A DNA stretch of 40,256 bases from Oscillospiraceae bacterium (GTDB lineage: Bacteria > Bacillota > Clostridia > Oscillospirales > Oscillospiraceae): the NCBI GenBank assembly GCA_009787995.1, contig WQSH01000014.1:1-40256 (forward strand), given 5' to 3'. Positions 25,270-32,088 of the stretch are shown piece after piece (within the stretch, counting starts at the first letter, position 1; every line of letters starts with the position of its first letter). The position numbers and the translations under genes were made by a program. The notes under the pieces are model-generated. The model did no database searches. It had not been told where the DNA came from and was given only the letters and a program-made list of their open reading frames with translations.

Positions 25270-26259
25270 TTGAAAAAACTGTTTACTAGCATCTTAGCCA
25301 TTTTGTTTCTTGCGCTTATCGCTATGCCCGGAGCGCTTGCGATAGTGGAGCGTAGCGAAGAGTTTTTTGTCAATGATATGGCAGGCGTGCTGACCGAGGC
25401 CACCCGAAGCGACATTATTTCAGCAAATGTCGATTTGATGGAGAGAGGGCAGGGCGCACAGGTCATTGTCGTCACGGTTCAGTATCTGGATGGCATGTAT
25501 GCGGATGAGTTTGCCATGCGGCTATTCAACGACTGGCAGGTTGGCAGCGCAGAGCACAATAACGGCATGCTGCTGCTTTTGGCGACGGAAGAGCGAAGGG
25601 GTGGGCTGATACCCGGGGCAGGCATCAGCGGCATTTGGAACAATAGCAGAATCAATAACACCCTAAACACTTATTTTTGGCCGGAGGTCGATAATGGCAA
25701 CTTCGACACAGCCGTCCGCAATATTTGCGAGGTGCTTTTTTCGTGGTTTGCTTCATATTACGGCATAGAGCAAATCGGGAGGTACTACCCACAAGAGGAT
25801 TTCTTTCTCCAGGTTCAGCGCGCATACGAACAGATGGCGATTTTCTCAATGATTATACCGTTTTTCTTAGTTGCTTTTATAGTCGTTATCGCCATAGTTT
25901 CGTCTGTTGGCGCCGATAGGGCTAGGTTCAGACAGTACCATATGCACATGGGGCTTCCTATGCCCACCTATCATTGGTGGTTTATCATGGGCATGCGACC
26001 GCACCGTATGTGGCATAACGCCCATTGGCGCGGCGGCCCTCGCGGGCGCGGCGGCTGGGGCGGCGGTGGCTGGGGCGGAGGCCCGGGCGGGCCTCGCGGG
26101 CGCGGCCCGGGCGGACGCCCTCCCGGCGGAGGTTTCGGTGGCGGCAGCAGGGGAGGCTTTGGCGGCTTCGGCGGAGGTGGCGGTGGCTTCGGAGGTCGAG
26201 GGGGCGGAGGCTTTGGCGGCGGCGGCGGCTTCGGTGGCGGTTTCGGCGGCAGAAGGTAA
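25270..26259 (+). CDS. TPM-domain membrane protein with Gly-rich C-terminal tail
   Basis: The protein has 329 residues from a TTG at 25270, with GGAGGG 6 bp upstream. A signal peptide (1-24, ending GALA) is followed by an extracytoplasmic TPM domain (about 30-165, opening EEFFVNDMAGVLTEA). A membrane segment lies at about 190-213, then a His/Met/Trp-rich stretch at 223-253, and a tail (254-329) made almost only of Gly, Arg, Phe, Trp and Pro. TPM proteins with Gly-rich ends usually adjoin LemA; some TPM proteins act as phosphatases or in photosystem repair, but the bacterial role is unknown. The tail should be cytoplasmic if the signal is cleaved and the second segment spans the membrane once. 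Confidence 0.88.
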   Translation: MKKLFTSILAILFLALIAMPGALAIVERSEEFFVNDMAGVLTEATRSDIISANVDLMERGQGAQVIVVTVQYLDGMYADEFAMRLFNDWQVGSAEHNNGMLLLLATEERRGGLIPGAGISGIWNNSRINNTLNTYFWPEVDNGNFDTAVRNICEVLFSWFASYYGIEQIGRYYPQEDFFLQVQRAYEQMAIFSMIIPFFLVAFIVVIAIVSSVGADRARFRQYHMHMGLPMPTYHWWFIMGMRPHRMWHNAHWRGGPRGRGGWGGGGWGGGPGGPRGRGPGGRPPGGGFGGGSRGGFGGFGGGGGGFGGRGGGGFGGGGGFGGGFGGRR

Positions 26260-26284
26260 AGTTCCACAATATGAGCGTTAAAGC

Positions 26285-26312
26285 AACGCTCAGCCCGTAA
26301 AGCTGCGTTTTT
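26285..26312 (+). terminator. Intrinsic terminator of the xpaC-telA-lemA-TPM cassette
   Basis: AACGC (26285-26289) pairs with GCGTT (26305-26309) and, past a 2-nt bulge, AGC with GCT around a 7-nt loop; TTT follows. A competing perfect 8-bp hairpin TGAGCGTT/AACGCTCA (26272-26279 with 26285-26292) uses the same left arm, so the two are mutually exclusive. Confidence 0.55.
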
Positions 26313-26483
26313 AGCTACTATTAAGTGCCAGCCAAGAAAACCTAGTAGTAGGCACTGAGAAGCCTGTACGCTCATCGTAGAGAGGGAATTCCGGCTACTG
26401 CTACGGAACTGACCGAGCGTAGAGGATGTGCAGACTTCTCAATGCCGGACAGATAGCAGGCACTGAAGAACGAAACCGTTTTT
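26313..26483 (+). ncRNA. Putative structured RNA, family not recognised
   Basis: This non-coding stretch folds on paper into one long irregular hairpin. The outer stem is AGTGCC (26324-26329) with GGCACT (26459-26464). Inside are TGAGAAG (26356-26362) with CTTCTCA (26435-26441), CTG with CAG, ACGCTC (26368-26373) with GAGCGT (26415-26420), and a terminal TTCCG (26389-26393) with CGGAA (26404-26408). A short AACG-AAAC-CGTT stem followed by TTT (26469-26483) could end it. A rod with internal loops resembles 6S RNA in outline, but no family motif was recognised and no own promoter is clear. The strand is inferred from the terminator-like end. Confidence 0.35.
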
Positions 26484-26517
26484 ACGCATTTAATTGGGGT
26501 AAGGTGCCCTCAAATGC

Positions 26518-26546
26518 TTGACCTTGCTGCATTAATGATGTACAAT
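26518..26546 (+). promoter_or_regulatory. Promoter of the small membrane protein gene
   Basis: TTGACC (26518-26523), 17-bp spacer, TACAAT (26541-26546): both boxes match 5 of 6 consensus bases. Transcription should start near 26553, about 36 nt before the ATG. Confidence 0.7.
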
Positions 26547-26588
26547 CTACAAATCACTCGGGAAATAAATTGAATAGGAGAGACAGCT

Positions 26589-26981
26589 ATGCGCGGTAAA
26601 TATGTTTTTGGAGTCGGGCAAGTGTTCTCGGGAGTCCTGATGATTATTGGCGCAATACACTACGGCAACACCATACAGGGCATTATGTTTACGATGCTGG
26701 GGGTCTTGTCGGCTATGTTTGGCCTGATTGCCTTTACCGACCCTTTGGAAGCGTGGGAGGTACAGCGATATGCCAGGCAGAAGTATGCTTGGATTGCAAT
26801 CATGATAGTTGTAGGTGGCTTGGCAATGGGCCTCGCTTCTCTCACCCCGCGCGATGAGATGAGAATCGGCCTCGGCTCAATAGGCTTATATGTTGCCTTA
26901 CATGCAGTTCCCTTTATGCTGCTTAAACGCGATAAGAACGCACCCCTAGCCATCCCTCCTTGGGGCGATGAGGAAGACTAG
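26589..26981 (+). CDS. Small integral membrane protein, unknown function
   Basis: The protein has 130 residues and about four hydrophobic segments (near 7-23, 30-48, 66-82 and 90-112), with a charged C-terminus ending in acidic residues. No family was recognised. AGGAG lies 8 bp before the ATG and a near-consensus promoter precedes it, so it is a genuine monocistronic gene. It follows the structured region after the TPM gene and converges with the kinase gene 46 bp away. Confidence 0.75.
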   Translation: MRGKYVFGVGQVFSGVLMIIGAIHYGNTIQGIMFTMLGVLSAMFGLIAFTDPLEAWEVQRYARQKYAWIAIMIVVGGLAMGLASLTPRDEMRIGLGSIGLYVALHAVPFMLLKRDKNAPLAIPPWGDEED

Positions 26982-27027
26982 GCGGGATATCTCCATTCCA
27001 CAGAGGCTAACACGCCAGATTTTTACT

Positions 27028-27996
27028 CTAAAAGCTCAGTAACGCTGACATCAGCTGCTCTGAGCTTTTGTATCTTTTAGCAGGCTCTTTTTGCACCGAT
27101 TTTTCAATTATGCCTGCGATGCCTGCGGAAAGCCCCCCATTGCGCATGAGGTCGTGTAAACGCCCAGCAGGATGCTCGCCTGTCAATAAATGGAGCATTG
27201 CCGCACCCAGGCTGTATATGTCGGAGCGCTTCCAGTCGACGCGCAGCGTTGTGTCCGGCAGTTCTGTGTTTATTGAAAGAGGATGCAAGCTTAGTTTGCC
27301 TGATCGCCGGATTGTATTAGTTAGCTCTGTTTTACTGTCGCACTCTAAAAGCTGCGTCTCTACGCAAGACTGTGTAAGGCTTGCACCCTTTTGGGGAGGC
27401 TTTGCCGCGTTGCGCACCTCTTTTGCATTTTCGCACCGTCTGAAAAGCTCCGATTGCTCCGGCGAAGCATAGCCATTGCTGCGGCTGCACAGGTTTAGCC
27501 TGCTTCCTCTGACGAATGCGGCATTAAAATCTATCAAGCACACATCCCCATTCGGGGTCAGCACTATATTCGCAGGCTTTATGTCGCAGTGGCAAACATC
27601 TTGCTTATGCATGACCACAAGAGCCGCTGCAAGCTGCTTGTACCACTCTATCACATTAGCTTCTGCAAACCTTTTACACTGCGCAAGCCGCTTGTCCAAA
27701 CTCTCACCCTCGATGAAATCGAGAATAGTATAGCACCGGTTGCCATCTGACAAGAAATCATAGACCTGGGGGACAAAGGGACATTTGATGTTTTTCAGCG
27801 CCTCGACCTCATTGCGCTTTATTTCAATGTCTGCCGCCTCGGAGTTTCTAAGCGCCTTCACTGCCACATACTTATGCAGGCGTTTGTGCCAAGCTTTGTA
27901 GACAATGCCGCTGCCGCCCGAACCTAGCAAGGATTCAATACGGACAGTGCTATTTAGTTGCGATCCAAGGCATGCTATGCTTTCTGCAATTTGCAC
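27028..27996 (-). CDS. Serine/threonine protein kinase, variant active site
   Basis: The protein has 322 residues from a GTG at 27996, with GGTGAG 6 bp upstream; an upstream ATG at 28113 would overlap the FHA gene by 70 bp. Gly-loop GSGGSG (25-30), VAVK with Lys47, catalytic loop HCDIKPAN with Asp138 and Asn143, metal-binding DFN at 156-158 in place of DFG, and SPE at 178-180 are present. About 75 residues of low similarity separate SPE from SDIYSLG (258-264), far more than usual, and the C-lobe ends soon after. No membrane segment or PASTA repeats, so it is cytosolic, unlike PrkC. All residues essential for phosphotransfer are present. It is the last gene of the Tad locus, next to an FHA protein that is its likely partner. 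Confidence 0.88.
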   Translation of the reverse strand: MQIAESIACLGSQLNSTVRIESLLGSGGSGIVYKAWHKRLHKYVAVKALRNSEAADIEIKRNEVEALKNIKCPFVPQVYDFLSDGNRCYTILDFIEGESLDKRLAQCKRFAEANVIEWYKQLAAALVVMHKQDVCHCDIKPANIVLTPNGDVCLIDFNAAFVRGSRLNLCSRSNGYASPEQSELFRRCENAKEVRNAAKPPQKGASLTQSCVETQLLECDSKTELTNTIRRSGKLSLHPLSINTELPDTTLRVDWKRSDIYSLGAAMLHLLTGEHPAGRLHDLMRNGGLSAGIAGIIEKSVQKEPAKRYKSSEQLMSALLSF

Positions 27997-28043
27997 GTTA
28001 ATCTCACCCCCATCTAAGTTCCTGGCATTAGAGCTATTGCCCC

Positions 28044-29459
28044 TTACGCCTCCCAAACGTAATCCGCTCCGGAATTTCCGAAAGAAATGCGATCTCCGCT
28101 TGCCAGCTTGCATGGCGTGTTCGAGAGAATTTTTTCATCATTGATAAATGTTCCGGCACTCGATGCCAAGTCAATGATACTGTAGCCCCTTTTGTCTCTC
28201 TCAATTGCGGCGTGACGACGGCTAACCGCCTTTGTGTCCCTGTCAAATTCAAAGTTTGACTGAGGCCTGCCGACAGATGCGTCATATCTCCCTATGGTGA
28301 AAACCTGGCCTTCTTCAATACAAACATCAATGGCTATGGGAAAATGCGGGCGCCCGATGCTATACAGCCTTGTGCAACTGGCACTTACAGCAACATTCTC
28401 TGTAGCATAGCTATTTTCCGGTATCGCCTCTATTGTTGGCGCCGCATCAAAGCTCACAATTTCAGAACTCCGGAATTCGTTGTTCCCCGGCGTGCCTGCC
28501 CCCGATTCGGTGAGCAAAAGCGGCTCTTCGATATGCATAGCTCCGACAGCATCCGGATGCATGCCTTCAGGCGGCTCAACGACTTTTTTTTTGCTAAACA
28601 GCCCTCCAAACCTACTGCTCCCCTTTGATGCTTTTTTATTAGCTTTTGCTTTCTTTTCCTTAGCTTTTGCTTTCCTTTTCTTAGGCTGCGATTCTTTTTC
28701 CGAAATGTCGATGACTACATCCCCCATGTCATAAGACCGGCTTTCGTGCGGCTTGATTGCAGTCTCTTTTGCCTGTGCTGACACCTGTGCGCTCTGCGCT
28801 GCAATTGGAGCGGCGGCTTGAGCAAGAATCAGCCCACTATTGGCGGTGCCTTCAAGCTTTTGCGCGCCAAACTCTTCGCACTTCGAAACACCCACCTCTT
28901 TATCTGCGTTCTTGATTCCCCCGCCAACTGTCAGCTTTAGTATCTGCAACAAATCATTTGGGTCAAACCTTTTCATAATTGCGCGCAAGACTTTGTTTTC
29001 CAAATGTGCGTCTTCGACTGAAATCAGTTTTGAAATGTCTGCGGCAAGTTCCCTGAGCTGGCTGTGGCAGGATATGTCGGTTTTTGATGGGATGTATATG
29101 TAGTTGATGCTCCGCTTCTCTTTGTCATAATATAGATGCTCTGCGTCCAGCAGGAACGAGTATGGCCGCATGAACCAGTCCCCGCAATCTGATAAGGGGC
29201 TGAGAACGCTGCTCCAAAGCTCCGCATACTCATCAGGCTGGCGGCTGCCCGTCAGGTATTGCAATTTGCAATACAACCCAATCTGATAGATAAGCTCCAC
29301 TTCTCCATCTATGCATACATATCGGAACGGTAATATAAAGGGCGGTTTGTCGGCTTGGATTGTATATAGCGCTTTTTTGTCTAGTTCATCCCCGGGAATC
29401 CTTATTATCAGCGTTGCGCCTGTCAAAATGTCATTTTTATATTCGATGTGGTAACTCAT
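28044..29459 (-). CDS. DUF6382-FHA domain protein
   Basis: The protein has 471 residues. The N-terminal part (about 1-180) resembles DUF6382, found in Clostridia with FHA domains. A low-complexity linker includes a Lys-rich block (about 258-290, KKRKAKAKEKKAKANKK) and acidic segments. The C-terminal FHA domain (about 380-471) shows FTIGR, SRRHA and the N-D loop (GTFINDEKI), so phosphothreonine binding should be intact. FHA modules read the output of Ser/Thr kinases; the kinase gene is immediately downstream. AGGAGG lies 8 bp before the ATG. It is 12 bp after the WG-repeat gene. The role is inferred to be a phosphorylation-dependent adaptor for the pilus machine. Confidence 0.87.
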   Translation of the reverse strand: MSYHIEYKNDILTGATLIIRIPGDELDKKALYTIQADKPPFILPFRYVCIDGEVELIYQIGLYCKLQYLTGSRQPDEYAELWSSVLSPLSDCGDWFMRPYSFLLDAEHLYYDKEKRSINYIYIPSKTDISCHSQLRELAADISKLISVEDAHLENKVLRAIMKRFDPNDLLQILKLTVGGGIKNADKEVGVSKCEEFGAQKLEGTANSGLILAQAAAPIAAQSAQVSAQAKETAIKPHESRSYDMGDVVIDISEKESQPKKRKAKAKEKKAKANKKASKGSSRFGGLFSKKKVVEPPEGMHPDAVGAMHIEEPLLLTESGAGTPGNNEFRSSEIVSFDAAPTIEAIPENSYATENVAVSASCTRLYSIGRPHFPIAIDVCIEEGQVFTIGRYDASVGRPQSNFEFDRDTKAVSRRHAAIERDKRGYSIIDLASSAGTFINDEKILSNTPCKLASGDRISFGNSGADYVWEA

Positions 29460-29471
29460 GCTATCGTCCTC

Positions 29472-30770
29472 CTATTTGTATTCAAGCAATGTGATAATTT
29501 GCCATCCGCGCTCTGTCAGCACCGGAGCGCTTCCATTTGAAAAACTCCTTGCTGCTGCAAATTGTGGTTCTATTACAATTTGCCCATATCTGCTTATGTA
29601 GCCCCAACTCTCTCCAACCTTGACAGCCGCCAGATGCTGCCCGAAGGATAGAGCGTCGTCAAATACAAAACCTATCACCTCCACCCCATTTGTGTCTATG
29701 AATCCCCACTTTCCATTTCTTTTTGCCGCAGCATACCCCTCCCTTGAAAAAGGACGGGCATCCTCATAAGGGCCTCCGATTTTCTGTCCGTCAAAAATCA
29801 TGAAAACTTCATCCCCGCTCACCACAAAGATAGCGCCTTGGGCATAGCTGCGGCCAAGCCCATCCATTATGACCCCATCATATTCCGGCGGTACGAGCCA
29901 ATTCGTCCCACGGTCAATCACTCCCCATCTTCCGCCTATCTTGGCTGCCGCATAGCCCCCTGAGTATGTCCCCAGTTGTTCAAACTCGGCATTCCCAACC
30001 TGAAAATCCCCATTTGCACGACGCCAGCTTCCTTCAATGAGCAAGGAGATGCGGCTGTCGGTAAAATTGCCTATGTCCTCTGCGCGTTCCCGGAGCAAGG
30101 CAATGCGATTATTGCCCCTGTCTACCGCAAAAATCTCGCCATCCTTGATTACGATGGCTCTGTCAGAACTAAATGTGCTGACTTTTTCATACTCGCTGGG
30201 TATTAGCGCGACGCCGTTTGCCCTTGCTATTCCCCAGAGCCCATCTCGTTGTACCTGGACTGTGCCGTTGTATATTTCTGATACATATTCATAGGACGTG
30301 CGTATTGATTCAAAGGCATATCTATGGTTCTCATACATGGCGGCAAGATTGCTGCATCCCGTTTTAGTAATCCCTGCCCTAAGGGTGGCCAGCGCCTCGG
30401 GCACTCTAGACCTGCTCAGGAAGTGGTTTGCCGCCTCAGCAAAGACGTCAGCTTCGGCGTCCCGCCTGCTCATTTGACTTTCTAGCAGCGATATGTATCT
30501 TCGGTTGAACCCCCTATTATCAATAAGTGCCCGATAAGCCAGCTTAAGCCAAGCTTCAGCCGCCAAAGTATGCCTGGCGTTGTATCCGGCAGCCTCTTCT
30601 AGAAGCGGCACTGCGCGGATGTATATCCCATCATTTATTAGCTCGGCAGCTTGGGTGATAAGAACTATTTGCTTCTCGGCTGTCGAGCGGGCGCTGATTG
30701 TGACTATCCAAGATGTCAGCAGGAGCAGTGCGCACCCGGCTCCGATTAAAATTCGAACACGCTTTTTCAA
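29472..30770 (-). CDS. WG-repeat protein with N-terminal membrane anchor
   Basis: The protein has 432 residues from a TTG at 30770 with GGAGG 7 bp upstream. A positively charged N-terminus and one hydrophobic segment (about 7-25) anchor it, with the rest outside. Residues about 30-160 are helical, TPR-like. The C-terminal half carries at least four WG repeats: DGLWGIARANG, GGRWGVIDRG, NGKWGFIDTNG and GESWGYISRYG. WG repeats form a beta-propeller-like or solenoid fold and probably bind partners or wall components; the function is not known. Its position between the prepilin peptidase and FHA genes suggests a sensor or scaffold of the pilus system. Confidence 0.85.
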   Translation of the reverse strand: MKKRVRILIGAGCALLLLTSWIVTISARSTAEKQIVLITQAAELINDGIYIRAVPLLEEAAGYNARHTLAAEAWLKLAYRALIDNRGFNRRYISLLESQMSRRDAEADVFAEAANHFLSRSRVPEALATLRAGITKTGCSNLAAMYENHRYAFESIRTSYEYVSEIYNGTVQVQRDGLWGIARANGVALIPSEYEKVSTFSSDRAIVIKDGEIFAVDRGNNRIALLRERAEDIGNFTDSRISLLIEGSWRRANGDFQVGNAEFEQLGTYSGGYAAAKIGGRWGVIDRGTNWLVPPEYDGVIMDGLGRSYAQGAIFVVSGDEVFMIFDGQKIGGPYEDARPFSREGYAAAKRNGKWGFIDTNGVEVIGFVFDDALSFGQHLAAVKVGESWGYISRYGQIVIEPQFAAARSFSNGSAPVLTERGWQIITLLEYK

Positions 30771-30784
30771 TTGGACACCTCCAT

Positions 30785-31339
30785 TTATTGCATAAAAACA
30801 GTTACCAGTATCCCTGCATACAAGAAGGGCACAAGCGGAATAGGGTCTTTTCTCCCAATCCTTTTGAGCAAAATAAGCCCTAATCCGACCAGCGCCGCTA
30901 AAACCGTACCAATAAAAATGCTGGATATTGTCCCCCCAAGCCCCAAGAACAGCCCTGATGCGGCCATGAATTTCACATCGCCCCCGCCCAACCCCTTGCG
31001 GCTGAGCACATATACAAGCAGGAACATCCCGCCGCCAATCGCAAACCCCAGCGCCGAGTCCGAAAGAAGTGCAACTGCCGGCCCTGTGTCAAAGAGAAGC
31101 TTCGAGGTCATAGTCAGAAGCCAAGCCGCAAGCATCGCTAAGACAAGCATGTTAGGCACTTTTCTTGCCTTTAAATCGAGGACTGCTGCAAAGTACCCAA
31201 AGGCAATCAGCAACTCATGCCAGACTAGCACAAACGCCTCTGTTCTCCCCGCTTTAAGCAGCAGCAAGGCAATCCCCAAAATCGGCAAGCCTATGTATGG
31301 GAGCGTCGAAACCATTTTTCCTTTCGATAAAACGTTCAT
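30785..31339 (-). CDS. tadV: Prepilin peptidase, A24 family (CpaA/TadV type)
   Basis: The protein has 184 residues from the ATG at 31339, which overlaps the TadE-like stop in TGATG; a start 11 codons upstream is less likely. Six or so membrane segments. The two catalytic aspartates of the type IV prepilin peptidases are present: Asp55 in AVLDLKARKVPN and Asp121 in GGGD (118-121). Short A24 enzymes without the N-terminal methylase domain are typical of Tad loci. It should cleave the Flp1 pilin and the TadE-like pseudopilins encoded upstream after their conserved glycine. Confidence 0.92.
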   Translation of the reverse strand: MNVLSKGKMVSTLPYIGLPILGIALLLLKAGRTEAFVLVWHELLIAFGYFAAVLDLKARKVPNMLVLAMLAAWLLTMTSKLLFDTGPAVALLSDSALGFAIGGGMFLLVYVLSRKGLGGGDVKFMAASGLFLGLGGTISSIFIGTVLAALVGLGLILLKRIGRKDPIPLVPFLYAGILVTVFMQ

Positions 31340-32034
31340 CACCAATACCCCCTTCCGCTGCCGTTTAGCCATGCCTTTGTCACGGCAGTCTGTGTTATGC
31401 GGAGAGTCGGGCTGAAGGGGAGCGGCAGAGCTCCAAATGTGTATTCAACCTCATATTCCACTGTTAGCCTAACATTGCCGTCTTTATCCAATAGCTCCGA
31501 GCGGGCAAAATCAAGCCCTGCCCCCGCACCTACGACCCGCACGCTACGCAGGTATTCTTCTCCCATCATGTCGCCATTTTTCAGATACCTCATAGTCAAT
31601 GGGCGCACCAAGAGGTTAAATGCCTGGCCTTGGAGATTGAATCTCTCAATGCCCAATAGTTGCGAGATCACCGCTCGCGGATCTCCTACGGCAGCCTCGT
31701 CCGCACTATGCAAGAGACCTAGCGCCTCGCCTATAGAAGAGAGCGACTCAATCCCGCTGAGCACCGCATTTACCCCATCCCGCAATTCGTTTGCAGCTTT
31801 TGGCGCTTTATCAGCTTTGTCGGCTAGGGCGGTCAGGTCATTTGCTATACCTGTCACTTCCAGCATGTAATTGTACACCGACATGGTCTTTGCAGTCTGA
31901 GTAAGCGCATAATGCACACGAGCTTGAAGCGTCACGATATTCACTAAGCTCAAAATCGAAACAACAAGCAAAACAAAAGGAATAAACGCACAGACCGTCT
32001 CAACAACAATATACCCTTTCTCATCATCACACAT
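31339..32034 (-). CDS. TadE-like minor pseudopilin (second copy)
   Basis: The protein has 231 residues from the ATG at 32034, preceded by GGGGGGG at 6 bp. The N-terminus reads KGYIVVE with Gly7 and Glu12, the Gly/Glu(+5) prepilin signature, followed by a hydrophobic stretch to about 32. The remainder is extracellular and of low similarity. It overlaps the prepilin peptidase gene by 1 bp. The role is a minor subunit of the Tad pilus, perhaps in initiation or at the tip. Confidence 0.78.
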   Translation of the reverse strand: MCDDEKGYIVVETVCAFIPFVLLVVSILSLVNIVTLQARVHYALTQTAKTMSVYNYMLEVTGIANDLTALADKADKAPKAANELRDGVNAVLSGIESLSSIGEALGLLHSADEAAVGDPRAVISQLLGIERFNLQGQAFNLLVRPLTMRYLKNGDMMGEEYLRSVRVVGAGAGLDFARSELLDKDGNVRLTVEYEVEYTFGALPLPFSPTLRITQTAVTKAWLNGSGRGYW

Positions 32035-32088
32035 AAATATCCCCCCCAATGAGCAAACAATTCCTGCTAACTGTCAACGGTCAATCGC

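Noticed and set aside
25971-26375. Proline-rich minus-strand frame opposite the Gly-rich tail
   Set aside because: The proline runs are the reverse complement of Gly codons in the TPM tail; there is no start site.
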